This document shows, piece by piece, positions 19,821 to 27,522 of a DNA stretch of 64,000 nucleotides (its first letter is position 1; every line of letters starts with the position of its first letter). The stretch lies in assembly GCA_900551895.1 (NCBI GenBank), contig URXX01000006.1, positions 71,386 through 135,385 of the forward strand, given 5' to 3'. The position numbers and the translations under genes are program-made. Source of the DNA: an uncultured Lachnospiraceae bacterium (GTDB lineage Bacteria; Bacillota; Clostridia; Lachnospirales; Lachnospiraceae). The notes beneath the pieces were generated by a model, which did not search any database, was not told the origin of the DNA, and saw only the letters and a list, made by a program, of their open reading frames with translations.

Positions 19821-22800
19821 TGGACAAGCAAAAAAGTAGTGTGCGCAAGTATATAGCAGGTATATTGGTTTTGGCGATGCTGTTGCCGATTTTTTCCGGA
19901 TTTGCCACAACGGTAAAAGCAGAAGAGCCGGTGAGAAAGATTAGCAGTTTTGATGAGTTGCTTGTATTTGCGGCGGCAAGTCAAAGTTTTGATTTTAAAG
20001 ATCAAACTATCGTTTTAACGGAAGATATTGAGATTGGTGAGATAGAACAGAGCATTTTGGATCACTATGGAATTAAACATCTGACAATCGGTACAAAAGA
20101 TTTGCCGTTTCAGGGAACTTTTGATGGTCAGGGGCATACAATCAAAGGTTTAAAATATGATCCAAACATTATTAAAGATGCTAACAGTGGACTGTTTTCT
20201 TTTATAGAAAATGCTACAATTAAAAATCTGATTGTAGAAAATGCGGATTTAGACTGTATTTTCCAGGGTGGAGTTATTGTAGGTTATGCGGAAAACTCAA
20301 AATTGGAAAATATTACCGTATTAAACAGTAAGTTGAAAATATCACCTGCGAATAACGTTGTTTCTCTTGTGACAAACGGTGGATTTTCAGGTGGCGGTAT
20401 TGCCGGAATTGTGGAAAATTCCCTGCTATATAACTGTGAAGTAAGTGGAACGGAAGTAGTTAATAACTCCACTGCAGGCGTTACCGGTGTCGGTGGAGAA
20501 GGTCTTTATATGGGAGGTCTTGTCGGTTGGGCATCAAGTTCCACAATAGAATATTGCCGTGCCCGCGCCAACTATAAAGGGGAAGGCGATAGCAGAGAGC
20601 TACGCAACACGGTTGTCAGAAATGATTATAAAATTGCGGTAGGTGCATTAGGCGGAAAATCTGTATATGCAGGGGGAATTATTGGCGGAGTGAATAATGG
20701 CTGTCATATTATTGACTGTTTTAGCACAGCTAAAGTTTCCTTTGATGTGGCAAACTATGTGGCAGTTGGTTCAGGTATTGCCGGATATGCCGGGGGAATT
20801 ACCGGTGCGTTGCGTGGAAATTCTGAAATTGTGAGATGCCATTATGCAGGGGATATTTCTTCACAACAGTACAATGCAGTTTTGGTTATACCGATTATAC
20901 AGCATAATGTTAATCTGAGTGGGATTGCACGAATAGTGGATAGCGGTTGTGAAGTGAGTTATTCTTACTTTAAGCCAAGCGCAATTGCCAGTGGTGTATC
21001 TATCAGGGCAGTGGGTGATGATGATGATAATGAGGTACATGGTCCAAGAGATGACGCCACGTATGAGGACATAGACTTTTGGGAATCCAAATTCTATGAT
21101 TTTATAGGTGATGAACCACGCCAGACATATTTAAACTTAAAAACACACTATAATAAATGGGTAATGGATTATGACTTGGGTATTCCTGTTCATGGAAAAT
21201 CTGTAATGGCAACCTTTGATTTTCCGGGAGCAGGCAAAGTGAAAATTGACAAGACGGCGTTGGTAAATGTTCCTGCAGAAACAAGTGACCCGTTAAGTTT
21301 TGCCATTCAAGGCGTACACCCAAGAGAAGAACAGGCGGTTACTTTAACAATGGAATTAAATGACCGCTACAGATTAATGAATTGGTATAAAAAAGCAAAC
21401 GTGGAGAAACACGAAGTTTCCGATATGAAAGAGATTCTTGCGCTTACACAGAATGACGGAGCGAAATTGGAAGGAGTTGAAAATCCTAAGAAAGTTCCAA
21501 TTCAGGACAGGGATTTATTTGCAGCCGGAGTGGAAGCGGAAGTAACATTCTATGAGTTAGATGGTCAGACAACAGTCGCAGATGAGTGGTATAAATATGA
21601 TGCAACTCTGAAAGAACATATGCCAAATCCAATAGAGGGAAGTAAATTCTATGGTTGGACAACTATTCCAAATCCTTCTGAGGAGGAAAAAGGATACTCG
21701 GCTATTACTTCTACACAATTAAAAGATATTAAACAACAGGGGGAATTTTACCCGAATGGTGCAGCAGTAAAGAAAGAGATGAAGTTGTACCCAATCTATA
21801 TTAACTCATTGGCTAATGTTTTGACGGAATTTGAAGGAAATGAACAAGATGAAAATCCAGATGTGACGCTAAGAGAGGGTGTTGGAAGAACACTCGTAGA
21901 ATCAGATAAAAATAATGTCTATATCGACGTTGAAGCGAAAGACGGAACGAAAGAATTCCCGAAGGGATACCAATTCCGTGGCTGGTATAAAAAACAGGCT
22001 GATGGAACGGAAGTATGTGTTAGCAGAGAGTACAGGTATAAAGTGCCGGACTTGACGGAAAAGGTTACATATGTGGCAAGGTTTAATTATGAAGTAGAGT
22101 ATTGGGCGAAAGCATTCCATCAAGGAGAAAATAGTCCGTTTGAGGAACCTATGCTTTACACAACAATTATACATACTTATAAGGAAACATTCCAAAATAT
22201 TAATGGTCCAACTTATTGTAGAGAAGAAATTATTGGTTGGGGAACAGAGTTTAAAAACCATGGAGCAAATGGAACGTGTGATGACAGTTATGCTGAACAA
22301 ATTACAACTCCACTAAAAGTATATTCTCATAACAATCGCGAAGGTGCTTACAATGCGTATGAAATTTCAATGAATACAGATTTTCCAAATTCAGGAAAAA
22401 TAGATAGTATGACGGTAGGCTCACCTATAAATTATACTTTTAAGTATATTCCTACTCCACTGGCTAAAGATAGGTATCATCTTCAATTTTGGACATTGGA
22501 AAAAGATGGGGGAAAGTGGACGTATACCGGGAAGAACTTGGAAAATGGTGAAAATGAAATGAATACAGGTGGACTTGATTCGTATGATAAGTACACTGGT
22601 TATGCAATGATTAGTACAGATGTTGTTTTTCATGACGAAATGGGAAATGTAAAAACAACTGTACAGAGACGCTATGACGACGCGATATTTATGTTGTCGG
22701 ATAATGAACATCAATATAAGTATCCGCTTTCCGGAACTGATGTTTCTGTTGATACGGAGGACGGCGGAAAAATTTCAGGGAAATTGGAACGCAAGGCATC

Positions 22801-24832
22801 TCCGACAGATGCACAGATGAAACGGAACGGCTACCAATTTCTTGGGTGGATTTCAGGAAACGAAGTCGCAAAAGACAGCGCAGAGTGGAATTATATTTAC
22901 GATGCGAAAGAGGAATATTGTACATCGAATGTTGAAAAAGCAAAGCCGTATTTGCTGAAAGAATATGATGGGGAACATTCTTCTTATCTGGACGAACGTT
23001 TAAAAGTAAAAGAAACAATGGATTTATATCCGGTATATGCAAAATATGATGTGACAACAACAACGAATATTCATCAGATTGAAAATCTTCCGAACGGAAT
23101 CAATTTGCCGAACAAACCAAGTTATACGGTTGAGGAATTACCGGACGAATTTGGAAAGGCAAAAGTGACGGTAACCGCAGAAAGCGGAAAAGTATCCGTA
23201 CTTTCATCAGAGCCAGATGGTAAGAAATATGAATTGATGTCTCTGATTTGTGAAACAGATGGAGAGCAGCAGATACTGAAAACTGTATCAAACGGTTCGG
23301 AATATGTATACACCGGTGAGATTGTCGCAGGAAAATCATATAAGTTTATTGCAGTTTATAGCCCTGTATTAGTTCTTTATCACATGAATGATAATGACAC
23401 TATAAATCCTGTTGTCAAAGATATGGGTGAACGACTTGGTGTATCACCGAATCCGGACTTTGACAAAATTGCAGATGTAGAACAGTCGTACTTTGCGGGC
23501 TGGACACAACAAAAACCACAGGCAGGGCATGTTTGGAAATTCGCTTCAAAAGAAGCGTTAGACGCTTCAAAAATTTCATTTGTTTCCAAAGATGCTGTTG
23601 TTAAACAGTTTATGGATTTGTGGCCGGTATTTGTAAAAACTTCGATTAAGGTAAACAGTAATATTGATACCGTTATCGCGGGAGAGGGTGGTAAGCCTGA
23701 GCAATATCGTAAGTTAGTAAGAAACACTGACGGTTCTATGCAGTTGGAAGCATATGAATACGACGGATATGTGTTCAAAGGCTGGTATACAGATTATAAA
23801 GACGACGGCAGCATGGGAACTAAGGTGTCGGATAAAATGGTTGTGAAGTTAAAACCGGAGCAGTTGTTTGAAGAAAAAACATACACGGCGGTATTTAATA
23901 GCGCTAATGTCGTAACTTACCACGATATGGAAGGAAATCCAATCTGTAAAGTAAATGTGGAAGAGGGAACAAGAAGTTTTGTCAATGAAAATGGAGATGT
24001 ACTTGATACAGAGCCGATTTTGAAAATGAACGAACTGCTGGGGAACAGCGGAACGTTTATAGAATGGCAGTGGAAATCCGATGACAAGATGATAACATGG
24101 GATACATTTAAAAATACGCTAATTACAGCGGATATGGAACTTTACCCGTGTATTGTAAAGACAACAGCAAAGGATTCCCAGCATAGTGATTATACGGACA
24201 AAGTGGAATTCCATGTTTCAAGTCTTCCGGAAGAAAATCCTTTGGCACAGAAGGGGGCGTATATGCTGAACGGATTGTTTAAAGAAGAGTATACCCAGCC
24301 GAATTTAACGCTGCATACAGAACGACAGGTTTGGAATCCGGCGGAGGATAAGAAACAATCTATTCCAATCACAGAACTGCCTACAAAGATGTATACAACA
24401 ATCACTGAAGACGGAAACAGTACATATGTCGAGGCGAGTCAGGGACCTGTATACACAGATACTTATGGAGATGCATTGCATGAATTCTTTGGAAAATTAA
24501 AACTGACAAAAGAATATGTAAATGCAGACGAAGACGGTGTTGTATATATTGATGTTGTGAAAAAAGATTCCAAAGAAACAAGAAGAATACCGATAGACGT
24601 AAGTGGCGGTAAAGGAACAACAACGGTACATCTTCCGGTAGGAGAATATCAGATAGCAGAAAACTTAGACTGGAACTGGCGAGACAATATAAAATCAACC
24701 TCCAACGTGGACGGGCAGGGCAATATTGCAATTCGCATCGGTGCAGAGGAAGAGGTTGTTATTCGGAACGAGCGCGTAAATGAGAAATGGCTTGACGGTG
24801 CGGACAGAAAGAAAAATATTTATCAGAAATAA
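19820..24832 (+). CDS. Giant secreted repeat-rich surface protein (GLUG-like and InlB-B-like repeats)
   Basis: 1670 residues starting at GTG 19820 (GAGGAGGT 9 bases upstream; the start overlaps the preceding TAG). A Sec signal peptide ends near VKAEE. Residues about 80-370 form Gly-rich beta-helix/GLUG-like units (GGIIGGVNNGCHIIDCFS, AGYAGGITGALRGNSEIVRC). Residues about 540-1540 contain at least six GW units of the Listeria-Bacteroides InlB-B type (GSKFYGWTT, GYQFRGWYKK, GYQFLGWISG, YFAGWTQQ, GYVFKGWYTD). The last 110 residues look like a Cna-B/SpaA-type domain ending VVIRNERVN. No sorting signal or membrane anchor is seen at the end. It is a probable adhesin or matrix partner of the SipW-processed proteins. 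Confidence 0.8.
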   Translation: MDKQKSSVRKYIAGILVLAMLLPIFSGFATTVKAEEPVRKISSFDELLVFAAASQSFDFKDQTIVLTEDIEIGEIEQSILDHYGIKHLTIGTKDLPFQGTFDGQGHTIKGLKYDPNIIKDANSGLFSFIENATIKNLIVENADLDCIFQGGVIVGYAENSKLENITVLNSKLKISPANNVVSLVTNGGFSGGGIAGIVENSLLYNCEVSGTEVVNNSTAGVTGVGGEGLYMGGLVGWASSSTIEYCRARANYKGEGDSRELRNTVVRNDYKIAVGALGGKSVYAGGIIGGVNNGCHIIDCFSTAKVSFDVANYVAVGSGIAGYAGGITGALRGNSEIVRCHYAGDISSQQYNAVLVIPIIQHNVNLSGIARIVDSGCEVSYSYFKPSAIASGVSIRAVGDDDDNEVHGPRDDATYEDIDFWESKFYDFIGDEPRQTYLNLKTHYNKWVMDYDLGIPVHGKSVMATFDFPGAGKVKIDKTALVNVPAETSDPLSFAIQGVHPREEQAVTLTMELNDRYRLMNWYKKANVEKHEVSDMKEILALTQNDGAKLEGVENPKKVPIQDRDLFAAGVEAEVTFYELDGQTTVADEWYKYDATLKEHMPNPIEGSKFYGWTTIPNPSEEEKGYSAITSTQLKDIKQQGEFYPNGAAVKKEMKLYPIYINSLANVLTEFEGNEQDENPDVTLREGVGRTLVESDKNNVYIDVEAKDGTKEFPKGYQFRGWYKKQADGTEVCVSREYRYKVPDLTEKVTYVARFNYEVEYWAKAFHQGENSPFEEPMLYTTIIHTYKETFQNINGPTYCREEIIGWGTEFKNHGANGTCDDSYAEQITTPLKVYSHNNREGAYNAYEISMNTDFPNSGKIDSMTVGSPINYTFKYIPTPLAKDRYHLQFWTLEKDGGKWTYTGKNLENGENEMNTGGLDSYDKYTGYAMISTDVVFHDEMGNVKTTVQRRYDDAIFMLSDNEHQYKYPLSGTDVSVDTEDGGKISGKLERKASPTDAQMKRNGYQFLGWISGNEVAKDSAEWNYIYDAKEEYCTSNVEKAKPYLLKEYDGEHSSYLDERLKVKETMDLYPVYAKYDVTTTTNIHQIENLPNGINLPNKPSYTVEELPDEFGKAKVTVTAESGKVSVLSSEPDGKKYELMSLICETDGEQQILKTVSNGSEYVYTGEIVAGKSYKFIAVYSPVLVLYHMNDNDTINPVVKDMGERLGVSPNPDFDKIADVEQSYFAGWTQQKPQAGHVWKFASKEALDASKISFVSKDAVVKQFMDLWPVFVKTSIKVNSNIDTVIAGEGGKPEQYRKLVRNTDGSMQLEAYEYDGYVFKGWYTDYKDDGSMGTKVSDKMVVKLKPEQLFEEKTYTAVFNSANVVTYHDMEGNPICKVNVEEGTRSFVNENGDVLDTEPILKMNELLGNSGTFIEWQWKSDDKMITWDTFKNTLITADMELYPCIVKTTAKDSQHSDYTDKVEFHVSSLPEENPLAQKGAYMLNGLFKEEYTQPNLTLHTERQVWNPAEDKKQSIPITELPTKMYTTITEDGNSTYVEASQGPVYTDTYGDALHEFFGKLKLTKEYVNADEDGVVYIDVVKKDSKETRRIPIDVSGGKGTTTVHLPVGEYQIAENLDWNWRDNIKSTSNVDGQGNIAIRIGAEEEVVIRNERVNEKWLDGADRKKNIYQK

Positions 24833-24846
24833 AGGAGTGATACGCT

Positions 24847-25449
24847 ATGAAAGAAAAGAAAATAGGGAAAAAAATATCGATTGCGTTACTCCTTTTGACT
24901 GTCATAATAGCAGGTGTTACCATCGCATATTTACAGAGTAAAGGTAATTTGACTAACCAATTTGACGTAGGGAAAGTAAGCGCCAAGATTGAAGAAAATT
25001 TTGACGGACAGGTCAAAAGTAATGTAAGAGTTACAAATACGGGAAATATGCCGGTATATGTCAGATGTAATCTTTCTGTTTACTATGAAACATCGAAGGG
25101 GAAAGAACAAGATTCGGAAGCAGAAACAAAAACAGATAATATATCAATAAATGTTCCGGAACAAGGCGAAGATTATACTTTAGAATTTCCAGATGGGTTT
25201 AAGGATAACTGGCTGGAGATAGACGGAATTTACTATTACCGCAAACCTCTTCAAAATGGTGAATCCGTACAATTTATCAAAAATTGTAAAGAAGTAAAGA
25301 AGAAAGATGGAGAGAAACTGGTTGTGGATATTTCCACACAGTCCATTCAGGCGGAGCCGGAAAGAGCGGTGTCTGATGCATGGAAAAAGGTAGTAGTCGA
25401 TTCTGAAACAAAAGAATTAAAGGAGGCAGTGAGAAATGAAAATAAATAA
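24847..25449 (+). CDS. SipW-class secreted protein, third member
   Basis: 200 residues, AAAGGAGTGATACG before ATG. The signal region (KKISIALLLLTVIIAGVTIAYLQSKGNLTNQFDVGKV) is a clear SipW type. The mature part reads NVRVTNTGNMPVYVRCNLSVYY, the same beta-strand pattern as the other two SipW-class proteins here. It lies 14 bases after the giant gene and overlaps the next gene by 14 bases, so it belongs to the operon. It is probably another minor fibre or anchoring subunit. Confidence 0.75.
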   Translation: MKEKKIGKKISIALLLLTVIIAGVTIAYLQSKGNLTNQFDVGKVSAKIEENFDGQVKSNVRVTNTGNMPVYVRCNLSVYYETSKGKEQDSEAETKTDNISINVPEQGEDYTLEFPDGFKDNWLEIDGIYYYRKPLQNGESVQFIKNCKEVKKKDGEKLVVDISTQSIQAEPERAVSDAWKKVVVDSETKELKEAVRNENK

Positions 25450-26050
25450 GTGGAAAACTGCATTCCTTGTATGCATTCTTGCGTTATTGTTTGTTCCGAG
25501 AGAAGCATATGCGAAAGAAACGCCGACCATTATTTATAATGGACAGAAGAAAACATTTGATTTAAAGAACATATCAGAGAATGATTTGTTTAAAGAATTA
25601 AAAGGATTAATGCCGGGTGATAGTGTGGAACAGGAAATTATCATTCAGACAAAAGATTTAACAAAAGAAACCAGTTTATTTCTGGAGGCAGATTGCAAAG
25701 ACGAACAGGAACTGTTAAAAGATATGCAATTTTCTGTAAAGCAGGACGGAAGAGAAATCAGTCAGAGTGCAGTGTCATTTAATCAAATAAGATTAGGACA
25801 ATTTAAAGATAACTCGACAGTTAAAGTGACGGTTACATTGGAAGTGCCTGTGACGGTTGGCAATGAAATTGCAGAAAAAGAATACAATACAGAATGGACA
25901 GTGATTGCACAGGAAGATGGGAAAGATATTAATTCAAAACCTATAAAAACGGGAGATGATTTCCCGATAGCAATGAGTATGGGAATCCTTGTGCTTTGCG
26001 CGGCAACAATTGTATATGTTTTAAAAAGAAAGAATCATCATAATCCATAA
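25436..26050 (+). CDS. Secreted membrane- or wall-anchored protein of the sipW operon
   Basis: 204 residues. A conventional Sec signal peptide (ends EAYAKE) precedes a beta-rich domain starting TIIYNGQKKTFDL, with LMPGDSVEQEIIIQTKDL. At the C-terminus KTGDDFPIAMSMGILVLCAATIVYVLKRK resembles the end of the GH2 protein in this window: a KTGD motif, one helix and a basic tail. It may be a non-canonical sortase signal or a plain membrane anchor. It could tether the SipW-dependent fibre to the cell. It overlaps the previous gene by 14 bases, and a strong terminator ends the operon. Confidence 0.75.
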   Translation: MKINKWKTAFLVCILALLFVPREAYAKETPTIIYNGQKKTFDLKNISENDLFKELKGLMPGDSVEQEIIIQTKDLTKETSLFLEADCKDEQELLKDMQFSVKQDGREISQSAVSFNQIRLGQFKDNSTVKVTVTLEVPVTVGNEIAEKEYNTEWTVIAQEDGKDINSKPIKTGDDFPIAMSMGILVLCAATIVYVLKRKNHHNP

Positions 26051-26436
26051 TAAAAAGTGTTGTAAACTGAAAAAACAGTTGCAACACTTTTTTGTTTAGA
26101 AATATCTTCAATGGATATATATTTTCTCTCAAGATTATGGCTGTAGAAGTCGGTGGTATATATCTCTTTTTGTGCATATGAAACGGTTATTTTACCTTGT
26201 ATAGATGTTTTCTCATTTTGAAAAGGATATGTTGCTATTTCAAAATCAATAGTTGCTGTTACGGGTAAATGTTCTTGATTTTTATCTGTTAGCAAAAAGC
26301 CATATAAGGTATGTGATTTCTTCTCAATCTTCGGAGTTTTAAAGGAATGATACATGAATTGTACAATACACAAAACTCCGGTAATCAAAAGAATAGAAAA
26401 GAAAATAATAATAAATTTTTTTGAAGATTGTTTCAT
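26038..26436 (-). CDS. Small membrane-anchored hypothetical protein
   Basis: 132 residues if started at 26436, where GGAG lies 7 bases upstream; another ATG two codons earlier (26442) is too close to it. One N-terminal membrane helix (KKFIIIFFSILLITGVLCIVQFMY) is followed by an extracytoplasmic beta-rich part (VTATIDFEIATYPFQ...GKITVSYAQKEIYTTDFYSHN). I do not recognise a family. It is convergent with the sipW operon and its last codons overlap that operon's terminator, which is unusual. The composition is that of a real gene, but conservation should decide. Confidence 0.5.
   Translation of the reverse strand: MKQSSKKFIIIFFSILLITGVLCIVQFMYHSFKTPKIEKKSHTLYGFLLTDKNQEHLPVTATIDFEIATYPFQNEKTSIQGKITVSYAQKEIYTTDFYSHNLERKYISIEDISKQKSVATVFSVYNTFYYGL
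26052..26094 (+). terminator. Terminator of the sipW operon (possibly bidirectional)
   Basis: A long hairpin (AAAGTGTTGTAAACTG...CAGTTGCAACACTTT) with a T-run on the plus strand and an A-run on the other side. The 3' end of the convergent minus-strand gene runs through it. Confidence 0.85.
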
Positions 26437-26469
26437 AGGCATGCTCCATTCTTTGAAGGTATTCCCTTT

Positions 26470-26835
26470 TTAATGCACGTGTCGTTTAATTGCCTCAAAA
26501 CTCTCTTTACTGATAACGTGTTCCATCTTGCAGGCGTCCTCTGATGCGATTTCTTCCGGCACGCCAAGTCTGACAAGCCATGCGGTAAGTAATTCATGTC
26601 GCTCATAAATCATCTCCGCAATCTCCCGCCCGGCATCTGTAAGATAAATAAATCCTGCATCAGTAACTGTAATCTGATTTTTTTCACGAAGATTTTTCAT
26701 TGCCACACTTACGCTGGACTTTTTGAATCCCAGTTCATTTGCTATATCTACAGAACGGACAACAGGAAGGGTTTTACTTAACACTAATATTGTTTCAAGA
26801 TAGTTCTCAGCAGATTCATTAATTGCTGTTTTCAT
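26470..26835 (-). CDS. DtxR/MntR-family metal-dependent transcriptional regulator
   Basis: 121 residues from ATG 26835 (AAAGGAGAATT upstream). Winged-helix domain (NYLETILVLSKTLPVVRSVDIANELGFKKSSVSVAMKNLREK) followed by the start of the metal-binding/dimerisation helix region (EIAEMIYERHELLTAWLVRLGVPEEIASEDACKMEHVISKESFEAIKRH). The ligand-type residues E, H, C, E and H are present. It lacks the SH3-like third domain, as in MntR-size members. It is divergent from the feo operon and is the obvious candidate repressor for the GTTAG-N6-CTAAC sites found nearby. Iron versus manganese sensing cannot be told from sequence alone. Confidence 0.88.
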   Translation of the reverse strand: MKTAINESAENYLETILVLSKTLPVVRSVDIANELGFKKSSVSVAMKNLREKNQITVTDAGFIYLTDAGREIAEMIYERHELLTAWLVRLGVPEEIASEDACKMEHVISKESFEAIKRHVH

Positions 26836-26931
26836 CAATAAAATTCTCCTTTGTCTATAAAATTTTGTGTTCGATTTCGTCTTTGTAAGTATAACATATA
26901 AAGAAGAAAAAAACAAATTCGGATAAAGTTA

Positions 26932-26984
26932 TTGACAGTGTACTATGGTTAGAGTATACTAACGATAGATGAAAATGTTTATCA
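26932..26984 (+). promoter_or_regulatory. feo promoter with DtxR-type and Fur-type operator candidates
   Basis: TTGACA (26932-26937), 17-bp spacer, TATACT (26955-26960). Over the -10 lies GTTAG-AGTATA-CTAAC (26948-26963), a DtxR-like inverted repeat. Just downstream, TGAAAATGTTTATCA (26970-26984) matches the Fur 7-1-7 consensus TGATAATNATTATCA at all but two positions. Confidence 0.7.
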
Positions 26985-27006
26985 ATATCAGAAAGAAGAG
27001 GGTGTG

Positions 27007-27219
27007 ATGATGCCGCTATCAATGATGAGTACAGGAAAAGAAACAATTATTAAAAAAGTAGGAGGAAAAGAAGAAACGAGAAGATTTTTGGAAAATCTCG
27101 GATTTGTCACGGGCGGAACAGTGACGGTTGTATCGGAGATAGGCGGAAATCTGATTGTGAATGTGAAGAACTCCAGAGTTGCCATTGGAAGAGATATGGC
27201 AAACAAAATTATGGTGTAG
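27007..27219 (+). CDS. feoA: FeoA domain protein (first copy)
   Basis: About 70 residues of SH3-like fold (KKVGGKEETRRFLENLGFVTGGTVTVVSEIGGNLIVNVKNSRVAIGRDMANKIMV). FeoA proteins assist FeoB in ferrous iron uptake at the cytoplasmic face. The start is ambiguous among GTG 27004, ATG 27007 and ATG 27010; the AGAAGAGGG site fits the later two best. It is the first gene of feoA-feoA-feoB and is followed after 14 bases by a second feoA. Confidence 0.9.
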   Translation: MMPLSMMSTGKETIIKKVGGKEETRRFLENLGFVTGGTVTVVSEIGGNLIVNVKNSRVAIGRDMANKIMV

Positions 27220-27233
27220 AAAGGAACGAGAGT

Positions 27234-27455
27234 ATGAAAACATTAAAACAGATACCTTGTCAGATGACTGCAAAGGTAAAGAAACTGTACGGAGAAGGTC
27301 CTGTGAAGAGAAGAATTATGGATATGGGAATTACAAAGGGAACAGAGATTTTTGTGAGAAAGGTTGCTCCTCTTGGCGATCCTATAGAAATTACGGTTAG
27401 AGGATATGAATTGTCCATACGCAAGGCAGATGCGGAGATGATAGAAGTGGAATAA
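27234..27455 (+). CDS. feoA: FeoA domain protein (second copy)
   Basis: 73 residues with the FeoA signature KRRIMDMGITKGTEIFVRKVAPLGDPIEITVRGYELSIRKADAEMIEV. It is more typical of the family than the first copy. GAAAGGAACGAGAGT precedes the ATG. Two tandem FeoA proteins in front of feoB are common in Clostridia. It works with FeoB in Fe(II) uptake. Confidence 0.93.
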   Translation: MKTLKQIPCQMTAKVKKLYGEGPVKRRIMDMGITKGTEIFVRKVAPLGDPIEITVRGYELSIRKADAEMIEVE

Positions 27456-27470
27456 TTTTTTTAACCAATG

Positions 27471-27486
27471 GTTAGTTAAAACTAAT
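27471..27486 (+). promoter_or_regulatory. Third GTTAG-N6-CTAAY operator candidate, before feoB
   Basis: GTTAG-TTAAAA-CTAAT lies in the 67-base gap between the second feoA and feoB. It has the same spacing as the sites at 26948 and 35021, with one mismatch in the last base. An overlapping inverted repeat TTAACCAATGGTTA sits just upstream. Confidence 0.5.
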
Positions 27487-27522
27487 TAAAGAAAGATAAA
27501 ACAAACTTAAAGGAGAAGAGAT

